Shown here in pieces: positions 1-11,474 of a stretch of DNA of 64,000 bases. The DNA is from Apodemus sylvaticus (taxonomy: Eukaryota; Chordata; Mammalia; Rodentia; Muridae), in the NCBI RefSeq assembly GCF_947179515.1, contig NC_067473.1, positions 75,039,719 to 75,103,718 of the forward strand, read 5' to 3'. The notes under the pieces were generated by a model. That model had not been told where the DNA came from. It did no database searches and worked only from the letters and a program-made list of their open reading frames with translations. How positions within the stretch are numbered: the stretch's first letter is position 1; the number at the start of each line of letters is the position of its first letter. A program made the translations under genes and the position numbers.

Positions 1-2841
1 CTTCCCAGCCTCCTGCCTGGTTGTGTATGCCTGCCTCTGTGTTGTTCAAGACCTTGGAGAGACGGAGGGGGGGGGGGGGACTGGAGGGGGGGAAGCAGGA
101 AAAGGGAAAGGCAACAATGTGTGTGGGCTGCATGTCTGCCTTGCTGCTGGGGTGCATGAGCTCCTCCGCTGGCAAGCCACTTGGGAAGCAGAACACAGAC
201 CGAGATAGGGTTCCCAGCCCACGTTTTCCTGGGTGAGAAACAACTGGATCTGGGATGGATGATATGGTCCCCGGCCTCCTGTGTATCCAGACACCACCGG
301 GATCTCAGGGAGTTGGGAATCAGCTTTCCCTATGTGCCAGACAGGAAGGGGACAACTGAGCCCAGGATAAGGGTGGAATTTGGTTTGGTTCCGAATAAGT
401 GCGGAGAGTACAAAGGGGCTGGAAAGGAGAAGGCCTCGTCCCGGGATATTTTGAAGGCCTTCCCTCCATCAGCCCCAACCTCCCCCACCTCTCGCAATGA
501 TCCTTGATGACCAAGACAGTCCTTGCTTGTCCAAACTGCTTTATTTGACGGCTGATGTGAATGAACCAGGGATTAAATACCCTTTGCAGGAATGCCTATC
601 TAGACACCTCATTAGCATGGAGAACCCCAGGTTTTTATGCTACATGTCACGGTCCTTCCAGTAGCATGTCCCAGATCCATTGGAACTTGCTAGGGAGCTG
701 GCTCCATGCCTACAGTACTCGATTGTGAGATTCCCTGGGATTTGAGCTAGCTCAACCTTACAAGTTCTTCTGTCTGGTGACACGGTCAGTCCACTTGCCC
801 CACAAACACACTGGCTAGCAAATAATTGTCCCTCAACTTCTACGTCTCCTCTAAGCTTTAAAGTGACACAAACAGCTCACCCTTTGAAGGTTGTTTTTCT
901 GTTAAAAGACTGGATGTCTGATGTCTCAGTCCTGAAGCTGCTTCTCCAGCCCAGCCAGGATTCAAAACAACTTTCAGTAAAACCATCTGCTCATTAAATA
1001 TGCTATGTCTTTAAAAAAAAAAAAAACCAAAACTCAAGCCTAAAGTTCTCATGTCCTCTGAATGCACTCTGACTAGGCAGCTCACAAGACATTGCTTAGA
1101 CTTTAGAAATGGGTCTGCAGTTGGTCTAGCCCAGTGCACCATTCAAAAGGACATTAATGGGCAAGCAATGTTTTGGCTTCTTATGCCTTCAGTTATAAAA
1201 GTTTGGGGAGTCATTCCATTTCATAGCAAATCTACTTATAGCTGTAATTCTGTGTTGTTAGCAGAGATGTGCATAGAGACCAGAACCAGTGTTTCTTCGT
1301 TGGAAACTGTGCCACAATTACTTCCTATGACGTCTTCTGTGGAACCTACTGGAGACCCAGGACTTGCAAAATATCTAGGATAGTTACCTGGCGGCCAAGC
1401 TGAAAGTTCACAATTTCTCTGCAATTTGGCATGGATGGCAGGTCTCAGTCATGATGCCAAGCCCCTAAAGCATGCATTTTTGCAGAGGAGAAAATTTTAG
1501 TGATTTTGGAATGTACTGATTGAAACTACCTTCTTTATAGTTGCCAAAATCTGTTGGCAGATAAACTAAATATTGTGCTGCAAGAGAGCAGCATTTTAAA
1601 GCCTGGGGAGCCTTGTCTGCTTTTCTACCCAGCAGGCAGCCTGGCTTCCCAGCTGAGAGCTTCTCTCTACCCAGGGACATTCTGAGGTCAAGTTCCTGCC
1701 TGCTTTTCTATTTCAAAGCTCGAAAATTAAATAACTATGTTCTGAAACAGCTTCGGGTCTTATTCTGCTTTGGAAATAGATTCACAAGGTTTCATAGTCA
1801 GAGGGAAAAATGAAGACATTCTTACTATACAGGAACCTGTAGCCTTGGATGCTAACAATGTAGCTCTCTGAAAGTTCCAATAAAAACAAGACCACAGGCA
1901 GAGAATCACAAGATGTTTGTAAATTAGCCAGGGAAGAGGCAGCAATTCCGCTTACAGCCCACCAGGGCTGTGTGCTGGGGAAATCGTGTGACAAGTTCCA
2001 GATCGTTTTTCTTCCATCTCAAGGGGTAGGACCGGTACAAAGGCTGAAGCTGTGGAGCTGCTGTGTCTTTTAAAGAATGAGGTCAAAAATGGGCCCACTG
2101 ACAAAGGACCATCAGATATACTTCAAAATGAAATCTCCCTTTGCATTTCTGCCCGTTTCCATCCAGCAGTTATGGGCACCGGTCTTGGAAGGAGAAACCC
2201 CACTTCTGAGTAGTCACTGAGCAGCCCGCACTACAGAGGTGCCTACCTGTGTGCACGCCAGCGGCATCTGGTGTGCAGAGCTCGGCTTCTTGGGATGGCA
2301 CCGGGAGAGATAACACAGAATGCGGATGTGGAGCTAAGGAGTGACTAGTTAGAGCCCCGCCCTGACACCCGCGCCAGGAAGGAGGTGTTGGCAGCATCCT
2401 TCACACCTTTGGCTTTACCCAGCTCAGCTCAAGGGAGATGGATTTTTTTGGTAGTTATCCCATGCAACTCTGGTAACTAAAGAAACAAGCAGCATAAAAA
2501 TCTCCCTCTGGGTAAGATGTTTTAGTCTGCAAATGGCCATCGAAACAGGCTCAAGGAGAATGTGGCAGTTTAGGATGGGCGAGAGGCTTCTGTACCCTGG
2601 TCCTGTTGCTTCTAGCGCCAGCTGCTCAGCCTGGCAGGGAGCGGCCTCAGCGGGACTGACACCTGTGGGCAGCAGGTCTATTTGTGTGAACCACACTCAT
2701 CTCCATTTGGCTTTGGGGGTTTTCTCCAGTGGTAGCTTTCCTCCAACACTTGAACACTCAGTGAGTGCCAAGACAAATGACTTGTTTTGTGCTCTCAGAG
2801 TGATCTCCTGAGTGCTCAGAACTTCATGATGAAAATGAACA
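1..2841. other. Single-copy non-coding stretch
   Basis: No convincing gene or interspersed repeat was recognised. The only ORFs are short (110 codons or fewer) and resemble nothing known. Low-complexity points are a 13-nt G run near 67-79 in purine-rich sequence and a 14-nt A run at 1013-1026. The A run has no recognisable retroposed body upstream. Confidence 0.5.
61..92. repeat. G-rich tract
   Basis: A run of 13 G (67-79) is followed by a second run of 7 G (86-92) inside a purine-rich segment. It is a simple repeat that may be length-variable. Confidence 0.8.
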
Positions 2842-2851
2842 CCCCCCCCCC
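2842..2851. repeat. C homopolymer (10 nt)
   Basis: Ten consecutive C residues lie in otherwise mixed sequence. It is a simple repeat only. Confidence 0.85.
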
Positions 2852-3370
2852 TTTTCTGGATCCGGTTCAAACTCAGCAAGTTTTGAAGGCTCCTGCGATC
2901 ACTAGCCTCGCCAACTGAAAATTAAAACCGATTTGGCTAGATAATAAAGAGCCATGAGCATAATTCTTTTTTTCTTAATTTGTCAGGATTTGACGCTCCT
3001 GCAGGGATGAAAGGGAGATGTCCGGAGCTGTTCTGAGGGAAAAGTGTTCACTCTGGATATTGTTTGTTCCTTTTTTAAATTCTGAAGCCCTGATTCAGAT
3101 CAAAGCAGAACAGACTCATGGAGTGAGGTGTTCCGGTGTTCTTCACAACCCCCACACCATGCTCTGTGTCATTAAGAGACTCCTGTGAGACTGTGTAGAT
3201 ATGGGTGTCCTACACAACAAGAGTCCTACACAACAGTTTCTACATTAGAAATGTTATTGGAAATATTAATGTTTACATTTATTTATTTTTTATCTTGAGG
3301 CACATAAGTGACAACTCAGAGGACACTGATGGGATTCTCTTCTCCCAGCAGGGATTTGGCACAAAGGCTT

Positions 3371-3416
3371 GGCACAAAGCCTTTACCCCTGCTGAGCCAT
3401 CTCTCCACCAACCCTT
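3371..3416 (-). repeat. tRNA-derived SINE head fragment (B2/B4 type)
   Basis: The short stretch ends in the typical reverse-strand wording of a rodent tRNA-derived SINE head (CTGAGCCATCTCTCCA). Only about 45 bp are recognisable, so the family (B2, B3 or B4) cannot be fixed. Confidence 0.5.
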
Positions 3417-3542
3417 GAATTACAAACATTTTTTACTTCTGTTTTTTGTGAAGGCTTCCCAGGAAGGAGGAGGGAAGCAACAAAGAGATTAGAAAGAAAC
3501 GAGGGGATGAATGTCAGTCAGATAGAGGATTGAGCAATGATT

Positions 3543-3735
3543 GGTATTTACTGAGTTTGCTGGTTGCCTGCTACAAGCTGTGTGTGTCCTAGGCACACTG
3601 TCTGTGCCGATTTATATATGATCCCATTTTAAAGAACCAGAAGCTAAGGAGCTGAGGGGTGGACAGTGTCTCCTGGGGTCAAGGAGCCAGCAAGGGGCAA
3701 AGGCAGAATTTAAATCCATTCAGTCGGTCAATAAA
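3543..3735 (-). repeat. MIR SINE, diverged
   Basis: The order of words matches an inverted MIR: a 'TATTTACTGAG' start, then a 'CCTAGGCAC' segment, then 'CCCATTTTA', then a region corresponding to GAGGAAACTGAGG / AAGGTCACACAG, and a tail resembling 'AGAATTTAAATCC'. Divergence is high, as expected for this ancient family. Confidence 0.6.
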
Positions 3736-3793
3736 ACCAATCTGGGATGTTCATGTCTGGATTTCCCTTCCTCTCAGAGACCTTTAATCATGG

Positions 3794-3823
3794 TTTGTTG
3801 TTGTTGTTATTGTTGTTGTTGTT
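3794..3823. repeat. (TTG)n microsatellite
   Basis: About nine TTG-like units with one interruption (TTA). Simple repeat. Confidence 0.85.
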
Positions 3824-4672
3824 TTACTTTGGCAAATGTGTTACGGAGATCGATAAAAGCATAGGCCCTCGATTCTGACGCTTCCTTCTGATTTTTTTGA
3901 AAAATAAAGCAAATTGTGCCACAAAATTATTTTTACAGCATAAAGTCCCTTTGTAAGTGCAATAAAATCCATCATTTAAAGCCTTATCATAATGTATATG
4001 ATTAATGTGAGTATGTAATTGAACATTTTAATACTCAAATTTTTTCCTAGACGTCCACTCAAAGTTGATATTAATAAAGTCGGTGAATACCAATAAAACA
4101 CAAACAGCTATCATGTTCTACTTTTAAAAATAAATAAAATCATAATGTCTTTAAGATGCATACACACAGTTATAAATTCTACCGGCATGACCGCTGTGCT
4201 TTGGCTGGGCCGTCCTGTCACTGCTGTTATTGTTGGCAGACATGTGTATAGCTTCATTCTTGTTCTCTTGAAATACCACATAGATGAACTTTACATACAC
4301 CCTTCATCTACCCTTGCCTTCTAGCTTGTTAAAAATGTATTCATGGGTAAAATTAAAAAATAAACTGAAATAGCTATCATCATAAGTTGCACAGTCATCT
4401 GCAATCACATCTATTACAGCACATCAGTAACCATCAAAATAAATCACAGCAGAATGCTAAGGGGAGAAGCAACATCATTATAGACCTGTCTGGAATCTGC
4501 CCCATGTTTCTTTAAAGGGAAAAGAAAAGACAAAATTCAGTCCTGATATTTTTATAATTATGACCTAGTTCTGCATTTCATAACTCATCTCACCACAAGG
4601 CCTTGATATTGCAGTTAAAAACAGTCAAATGGGATGAATTTTGCCAGAGCCCAATTTAGTACTCACTCATTA
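3824..4672. other. AT-rich single-copy stretch
   Basis: AT-rich sequence without recognised repeats or genes. It contains several isolated AATAAA words but no associated open frame, so these are not called as polyadenylation sites. Confidence 0.45.
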
Positions 4673-4673
4673 T

Positions 4674-5003
4674 GGTGGTTTGAATATGTGTGGCCCAGGG
4701 AATGGTACTGTTAGGAGGTGTGGCCTTGTTGGAGTAGGTGTGGCCTTGTTGGATGAAGTGTGTCACTGTGGGAGTGGGCGTTGAGACCCTCCTCCTAGAC
4801 CCCTGGGAGACAGTCTCCCCAGGCTGCAGTCCAGAACAAGGTGTGAACTCTCAGCTCCTCCAGCAACTTGTCTGCCTGGATGCTGCCTTGCTTCCCACCA
4901 TGATGGTAATAGACTGAACCTCTGAAAGTGTAACCAGTCCTAATTAAATATTGCCCTTTATAAGATTGGCCTTGGCCGTGCTGTCTCTTCACAGCAGTGG
5001 AAG
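4674..5003 (+). repeat. Rodent mid-repetitive element, family A copy 1
   Basis: About 330 bp that recur nearly word for word at 38172-38494 (plus) and 59991-60313 (minus), and in diverged form near 18300. Shared landmarks are a GGCCCAGGGA start, repeated GTGTGGCCTTGTTGGA motifs, GGATGCTGCC, GACTGAACCTCTGAA, and the terminal TTGGC/TCATGG...CACAGCAGT module. It is a high-copy rodent family as far as I recall, but I do not assign a family name or class. This copy has a duplicated GTGTGGCCTTGTTGGA segment near 4720-4753. Confidence 0.7.
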
Positions 5004-5469
5004 ACACTCGTTCACTAATCTCCTTCGCTCGTTCATTTGCTCAACAGATATGGAGTGCTTCTGTGTATGTTCTCTAGACCTGTCCCACAGGAATGCTTAC
5101 TGTAGCCAATGACATCGTTTTACTAACTACATCAAGGCCGCCTGCCTTCTAGCTTTCAGATTTTTTTTTTCCTGGCAGCCTGGCATATCCTAATGAGAGT
5201 CTTCCTTCTCTAGGACACAGAAGACTTGGGCCTTACATTTTATCCAAAGTGTGGAGTTACTAGCCTTTCTTAGTACATTAGAGCCTAATCATGTACAGAT
5301 CTCAGTGGCAAAGCAACCAACAGCTGCACATTTGTCACCTGTCCTGGCTGTTTGTCCTACATGTGCCTAAAAGCCCCTTATTACTTCTATTTCTGTTGAG
5401 AGTTGGACAGAGCAAATGTCCTTGGATGGCCATAGGGCAAAGGAATCAGCATCCCTACTGAACTACTGT
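5004..5469. other. Single-copy stretch
   Basis: No gene or repeat recognised, apart from a short T run at about 5161-5170. Confidence 0.45.
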
Positions 5470-5828
5470 CCTTGATGCTGTGACAGAATACTGACAGAAC
5501 CAAGCTAAGGGAGAGGGTGCTTATCTGGTTCACAGGTCAAGGGTACAGTCCATCATGGTAGGGAAGGCACAGCGGCAGGAGCCTGAGGCTGCCGGTCACA
5601 TTTCGTCTACAGTCAGGGAGCAGAGAGAGAGGAAGACTTAGGCTTTGCTTGCTTCCTTCTTATGACTCAGGGCAGGAGTCTAACCAATGGAAAGGCACCA
5701 CTCACAATTAGGGTGGGTCTTCCTGCCTCATTAACCTAATCTAGATCATTTTTTGATGGACATGCTCAAAGGTGTGTCTCCTCAGTGACTCTAGATCCTG
5801 TCGGTCGGGTTGATGATCAGCATTAACC
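5470..5828 (-). repeat. Rodent mid-repetitive element, family B copy 1
   Basis: It begins with 'GATGCTGTGACAGAATACTGAC' type wording and includes GGTTCACAGGTCA, a CACCACTCACAATTAGGGTGGG segment and a GTGACTCTAG end. It corresponds in the opposite orientation to 11475-11812, whose end carries the TGGTCATGGTGTTTATCACAGCAAC module. The family name is withheld. Confidence 0.55.
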
Positions 5829-5871
5829 CTCACACCTGGTGTGAGGCCAACTCCTTATAGAAATGGTCCTA

Positions 5872-5949
5872 ATGCCAGGTGTGTTAGTCCCAGTACTTGA
5901 CAGAGTCAGGAAGATCATAAGATCAAGGCCATGCCCAGCTACTAGAGAC
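5872..5949 (+). repeat. B1-like SINE fragment, diverged
   Basis: The words 'GCCAGGTGTGTTAGTCCCAG' and 'AAGATCATAAGATCAAGGCC' correspond to the B1/7SL-derived consensus. The body is truncated and runs directly into an A-rich AAAT repeat, the usual 3' side of a SINE. Confidence 0.65.
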
Positions 5950-5953
5950 AAAA

Positions 5954-6012
<59 letters not shown>

Positions 6013-6020
6013 AAATAAAA
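5950..6020. repeat. (AAAT)n microsatellite
   Basis: About sixteen AAAT/ATAA units, probably grown from the A tail of the adjacent B1-like SINE. Confidence 0.9.
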
Positions 6021-6298
6021 TCTATCCCACTCTTGGACTTCTCAAAGTCTTTCAACCTTATAGCCTTACAATTGTTACTTTCAAACAGAAAATTCCATAA
6101 TAGATTTTTTTTAAATTAAAGACACAGAGAAAACTTTTAATTCAAGACAAAGTGTTTTTTTTTTTAATGGCCATTTACTCTCTTGGTTTGCTACAAAAAA
6201 GTCAGAATCAAGGTAGAAAACCAAGGGAAAACATTACCCTACAGTAGTTCTATCATGACTATTTCAAATGCCCCTAAATGTCTTGAGGTGGTCAGGGT

Positions 6299-6432
<134 letters not shown>

Positions 6433-6625
6433 TTTAGAAAAAAAAAGTATATGATGTCCTTTTCTGCTGGAAAATAACAGCTTTTTACAGATGAGAGACC
6501 TTGGGGAATTCCACAGACAGGAACTTCTCCAACCTCTGTAAGGCAGTTAGCTGTCAATCAAGTGGGGTTATTTACTTTTTATAATGAAAAGAAAGAAAAA
6601 ATTTTAAAGCCTCATTGTTTACATG

Positions 6626-6641
6626 ACTGTCTTACATTTTT
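6626..6641. repeat. Target-site duplication, left copy
   Basis: ACTGTCTTACATTTTT is repeated exactly at 6809-6824 and brackets the short L1 insertion between them. Confidence 0.75.
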
Positions 6642-6808
6642 TTTGCAGTTTTTTTTAACACATCTGACATTCTTTTTTTTCCTAGATTGTTTTTATTCGA
6701 TATATTTTTTATTTACATTTCAAATGATTTCCCCTTTTCTAGCCCCCCACTCCCCGAAAGTCCTGTAAGCCCCCTTCTCTCCCCCTGTCCTCCCACCCAC
6801 CCCTTCCC
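6642..6808 (-). mobile_element. Very short L1 3'-end insertion with non-L1 tail
   Basis: The L1 part (about 6690-6808) is the reverse complement of the rodent L1 3'UTR end: TCGATATATTTTTTATTTACATT, then the CCCCTTTTCTAGCCCCC segment. It is truncated to roughly 120 bp. Between the L1 end and the left TSD lie about 48 bp with two T runs (6644-6656 region and 6673-6680) that are not L1. On the element's strand this reads L1 end, short unique sequence, A run, unique sequence, A run. Perfect 16-bp duplications flank the whole. Confidence 0.7.
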
Positions 6809-6824
6809 ACTGTCTTACATTTTT
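6809..6824. repeat. Target-site duplication, right copy
   Basis: Exact partner of 6626-6641. Confidence 0.75.
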
Positions 6825-7008
6825 ATGAAGCCCATAATAGAAACTTGATGACTCATGATAGATCCCCAATTGACTTAGAAAATGTTGTGAAGAAAATCTC
6901 AGCTGGAGGTTTAGGGTCTTCTTATTCAGGAGTGGCCTTCAGCAGGCCTTTATGATCCACCCCAAAACTTGGCTCATCATTTCAGAGTTGCTGAGGGTTT
7001 ATTTGTTT

Positions 7009-7076
7009 TATATATATGTGTATATATATATATATATATATACACATATATATATGTATATATATATATGTATATA
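7009..7076. repeat. (TA)n-rich microsatellite
   Basis: Alternating TATA with occasional GTGTAT and ACACAT interruptions. It is self-complementary over most of its length. Confidence 0.9.
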
Positions 7077-7644
7077 AAATTCTAGGTTTCTTCCCATACT
7101 TAGTCATCTGGCAACATTCTTTGTTCTACCTTGAAATAACACAGACAGCAATACACACCACAACAGCAAAATCCATTCGCCAAACACAGCCAGACGCATG
7201 AATCACAGGACTGTTGAGAGATGGGTTTTTAACTTGTTACTGAGGCACAAAACAGGACTTGCATCTGAGCCAGCAGGCTTTTTGTTTTCGAGCAGATGTG
7301 AAATGTGTTCTCTTCCATTGGTGATGGGCCACAAGAGGTTGAGGGAACAGGCTTGGTTTAATTCAAAGTCACCTGAAACCTTGTTTGAAGTTCATTAAGG
7401 CAATTCAATTCAATTCAGCAAACATTTACAGTGCTGCCTTCTGGGAGGTGCTGTGTGTGCTGATGGCTTTGGAGCCTTTGTGAGACCTGAGAGCCCAGCT
7501 ATCCCCCCCAGATACCAAGGACTAGCAACAGGAAGTATCTCTGCACAGCTTCCTCCCTCCTGGCCTCTGTGACCCTTGGAAGACTGTTAGGACTCCCTGG
7601 GACCTGAGGCTTGAAGATTCAGCTAGACTGTGTCCAGCAGGGTC
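7077..7644. other. Mostly single-copy stretch
   Basis: No gene recognised. Near 7400-7450 the words 'AATTCAATTCAGCAAACATTTA' weakly resemble an ancient L2/MIR end on the minus strand. This is too weak for a separate call. Confidence 0.4.
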
Positions 7645-7796
7645 CTTGTGCCCATCTGTCTCCTCCAAGTGCTGGGATTACAACAAGCACATGCCAGCAC
7701 ATCTGGCTTGTCATACATGGGATATGGATATCAAACTCAAGTCTTCAGGCTTGCAAGGCAGGTGCTTCACTGACAGAGCCATCTCTTCAGTTTTTA
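7645..7796 (-). repeat. B4-type composite SINE (B1 + tRNA-like)
   Basis: Reverse-strand B1 wording (CTCCAAGTGCTGGGATTACAA ... CCAGCACATCTGGCTT) is followed by reverse-strand tRNA-like SINE wording (CAAACTCAAGTCTTCAGGCTT ... GAGCCATCTCTTCAG). That order is expected for an inverted ID/B1 fusion such as B4. Confidence 0.65.
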
Positions 7797-8388
7797 TTTG
7801 CTTGCTTTAAATTCTTAGCAAGGCGCGAGCCAGCCTACAGCACCATTCCCTGGACACAAGTCTCAAATCCCAGCCCTAACTCTAGGGTCTCCATTCTCAC
7901 TCCAATCCAGACTCTATCAATGTATACATCAGTGCTTCTCAACCAGGGGCAAGTCTGCTGCCAGTGCATGTGGGTGCGGGGTCAGGGGAGTGCATTGGGA
8001 ATGTCCGGAGACATCTAAAGTCACAGCTAAAGGTGGGGTGGTGCTAATGACATCTAGAAGGGAAGGGACAGGGATGCTGATGAAGGTCAATGCAGTTCAG
8101 TGGCTACCCCTTGCCAGAAGGCTAATTAGATGCCCCAAGTGCCCACAGTCCTGTGACCAAGAGTTTCTGATGTACACCATACAGGGTTTACCACTGCTGA
8201 CCTATTGTTCTTGACACCCTGCTCTGCTAACTCAGTTATCTAAACCAAGCAAATTCAATACTTCTGAATCTTGGTAACCAAGCACAACACCCTCCCCCAA
8301 ACAGGTGCTTAATAAGTTATAACCTTAGTGAGAGAGTCATTTGTCCGTATAGTCACACTCTCTATTGTGGTCTCATAGATATTTATTG
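7797..8388. other. Single-copy stretch left of L1
   Basis: No repeat or gene recognised. No sequence here could be matched as a target-site duplication to the flank after the L1 tail at about 10290. Confidence 0.4.
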
Positions 8389-10030
8389 ACTATCATTATT
8401 TGCAGATGATATGATAGTCTACCTAAGTGACCCAAAAAACTCCACTAGAGAACTCCTACAGCTGAGAAAGAAATTAGGGAAATGACACCCTTCACAATAG
8501 CCACAAACAGTATAAAGTACCTTGGGCTACCAAACATGTGAAAGATCTGTATGACAAGAACTTCAAGACTCTGAAGAAGGAAATAGAGGAAGACCTCAAA
8601 AAATGGAAAAACCTCCCATGCTCATGGATCGGCAGGATTAATCTAGTTAAAATGGCCATTTTGCCAAAAGCAATATACAGATTCAACGCAATACCCATCA
8701 AAATCCCAACTCAGTTCTTCATAGAGTTAGAGCAATTCTCAAATTCATCTGGAATAACAAAAAACCCAGGATAGCTAAAAACTATTCTCAACAACAAAAG
8801 AAATTCTGGGGGAATCAGTATCCCTGACCTCAAGCAATATTACCGAGCAATAGTGTTAAAAACTGCATGGTATTGGTACAGTGACAGGCAGGTGGATCAA
8901 TGGAACAGGATTGAAGATCCAGAAATGAACCCACACACCTATGGCCACTTGATCCTCGACAAAGGGGCTGAAAGCATCCAATGGATAAAAGATAGCCTTT
9001 TCAACAAATGGTGCTGGTTTAACTGGAGGTCAGCATGCAGAAGAATGCGAATTGATCCATCCTTGTCTCCTTGTACTAAGCTCAACTCCAAATGAATCAA
9101 GGACCTCCACATAAAGCCAGACACTCTGAAGCTAATAGAAAAGAAACTGTAGAAGACCCTTGAGGACATCGGTACAGGGGGAAAGTTCCTGAACAGAACA
9201 CCAATAGCGTATGCTCTAAGATCAAGAATTGACAAATGGGACCTCATAAAATTACAAACTTTCTGTAAGGCAAAGGACACCATCAAAAGGACAAATCAGC
9301 AACCAACAAATTGGGAAAAGATCTTCACCAACCCTACATCAGATAGAGGGCTAATATTCAATATATACAAAGAACTCAAGAAGTTAGACCCCAGAAAACT
9401 AAATACCTCTATTAAAAATGGGGTACAGAGTTAAACAAAGAATTCTCACCTGAAGAACTTTGGATGGCAGAGAAACATTTTAAAAAATGCTCAACTTCAC
9501 TAGTCATTAGGGAAATGCAAATCAAAACAACCCTGAGATTTCACCTTACACCAGTCAGAATGGCTAAGATTAAAAACTCTGGAGATAGCAGGTGTTGGCG
9601 ATGATGTGGAGAAAGAGGAACACTCCTCCACTGTTGGTGGGGTTGCAAATTAGTACAACCACTCTGGAAATCAGTCTAGCGGTTCCTCAGAAAACTGGGC
9701 ATGTCACTTCCAAAAGATCCTGCTATACCACTCCTAGGCATATACCCAGAGGATTCCCCAGCATGCAATAAGGATATATGCTCTAATATGTTCACAGCAG
9801 CCCTATTTATAATAGCCAAAAGCTGGAAAGAACCCAGGTATCCCTCAACAGAAGAATGGATGCAAAAAATGTGGTATATATACATAATGGAGTACTATTC
9901 AGCCATTAGAAACAATGAATTCATGAAATTCTTAGGCAAATGGATGGAGCTGGAGAACATCATACTAAGTGAAGTAACCCAGTCTCAAAAGATCAGTCAT
10001 GGTATGCACTCACTAATAAGTGGATATTAG
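8389..10030 (+). pseudogene. L1 ORF2 remnant (RT C-half to C-terminus), broken
   Basis: ORF2 encodes the L1 endonuclease/reverse transcriptase that copies L1 RNA into nicked chromosomal DNA. Only the part from the RT active site onward remains. FADD is at 8399-8410, and conserved blocks follow at 8538-8774 (KDLYDKNFKTLKKEIEEDLK) and 8853-9095 (KTAWYWY, WNRIEDPEMNPHTYGHL). The C-terminal zinc knuckle (consensus CX3CX7HX4C) at about 9595-9650 is interrupted by an in-frame TGA right after CWR. The last intact stretch, 9701-10030, ends with the usual ...SLISGY. Several stops, single-base frameshifts and the 85-bp deletion rule out function. Confidence 0.9.
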
Positions 10031-10280
10031 CCTAGAAAACTGGAATACCCAATACATAATCCACACATCAAATGAGGTACAAGAAGAACGGAGGAGTGGC
10101 CCCTGGTTCTGGAAAGACTCAGTGTAGCAGTATAAGACAAAACCAGAACAGGGAAGTGGGAAGGGATGGGTGGGAGAACAGGGAGAGGGAAGGGGGAGTG
10201 TGGGACCAGAAAAGGGGAAATCATTTGAAATGTAAATAAAAATATATCGAATAAAATTTAAAAAAAGAAAAAACAAAAAA
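8389..10280 (+). mobile_element. 5'-truncated L1 retrotransposon
   Basis: The copy starts abruptly inside the ORF2 reverse transcriptase, just before the FADD motif (8399-8410), and runs through the ORF2 C-terminus, 3'UTR (from about 10031) and an A-rich tail. The 3' end has the GGGGAAATCATTTGAAATG and ATATATCGAATAAAA wording shared with the copies at 6.7, 20.0, 50.9 and 57.1 kb. Relative to the copy at 55.2 kb it lacks 85 bp just after FADD. No clear target-site duplication was found. Confidence 0.93.
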
Positions 10281-10895
10281 AAAGAATGAAAACTGAAATT
10301 CTACCATATTTAATACCATGTATTAACTTGAAAGCCACTGCACTAAGTGTAATGAGCCAGATACCACATGGGGCTCCCCAATGACATAGTTAAGATATCC
10401 AAATATAGATGCAGAGGTTGGAAGACTGGGGCCAGGGGCCAGGGAGGAAGGGCAGCAGGAGCTGGAATGACTTTTTGAGATGCAGCATCTGTACCTCACT
10501 TCAGCATGCCGTAAGCAGCACCTTTAAACATGTGTAGAGGGGAGACTCCCGCTAACATTCACTCCATATGACAGACAGTTTGTGGGGGAGAAAAGCAATG
10601 GGAAACTGGGAGGTGGGTGGATGCTTCACTGTTTCGACTGTGCCAGTGGCTCAAGGCCCAAGCTTGATTGTGTTTGAGATTCGTTTTTAAGGTAACAATC
10701 ACCTGATAGTTTTATGGGGAGGGGGAGACAGTCTCTCTGCATGTTGTACACAGGATGGGTTGGGAGCTAGAGGTCTGTGATAGTCACAAGGAAGAACTTC
10801 TTCACAGGAACAAATTACCCCAGCACAGCAATAGATATAAAGGTTTTGAAATGTGTGAGGGATGCTGGGTTCTCAAAATCTGGATCAAGAAAAGG
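10281..10895. other. Single-copy stretch
   Basis: No gene or repeat recognised between the L1 tail and the next SINE. Confidence 0.45.
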
Positions 10896-11000
10896 GATTG
10901 CAATCCAGGCATGGTGGCACACGCTTGTCACTGGGAAACAGAGGCAGGAAGAGCAGGAACTTAAGGCCAGCTTGGGTCACACATGGGGAGAGGCCAGGAT
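10896..11000 (+). repeat. B1-like SINE fragment
   Basis: Wording 'CCAGGCATGGTGGCACACGCTTGTCA', 'GAGGCAGGAAGAGCAGGAACTTAAGGCCAGCTTGG' follows the B1 consensus order with many changes and no clean A tail. Confidence 0.65.
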
Positions 11001-11368
11001 GAAATACCTCTCTCTGTATTTCAGAGAAAGGTTGAGTCTCGAAAAGCACTGCTTGAAAAGGTGATTGCAAATCAGTTCAATCTTGTTGCAGCGAGTCTGA
11101 AGTAAAACCGCATTACAAGAGCATGTCTGCCTGGAGCTGAACAGGAGTAGCTGGAAAGAACATTTAGTTGAGTCCTCATAACCGACAAACCGTCTTGGTA
11201 CAGACTCGTGGAGTCTGTGAGTTTGTCCACTATAACTTAATACCAGCACTTGACTTCATTGGGTGAACTTTGAGTAAACATTTGCTTACAGTGAATTGGA
11301 TTACATTTGATTCCAAGCTCAACCAAACAACTTTCTGATTATAAGGGTGAGTTCTGGTTTTTTGATGT

Positions 11369-11369
<1 letters not shown>

Positions 11370-11408
<39 letters not shown>
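11370..11408. repeat. (TG)n microsatellite
   Basis: About nineteen TG dinucleotides without interruption. Confidence 0.95.
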
Positions 11409-11410
<2 letters not shown>

Positions 11411-11474
11411 TGCAGGTGCAAATGCCCACAGGCACATTGTGCAACCCCAAAGTCAACATCACATGCCTTCCTCG

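Noticed and set aside
1013..1026. A run considered as the tail of a retrocopy
   Set aside because: No SINE, L1 or gene-like body upstream and no duplication.
7611..8018. 135-codon plus-strand ORF
   Set aside because: Half of it is an inverted B4-type SINE (7645-7796); no protein similarity recognised.
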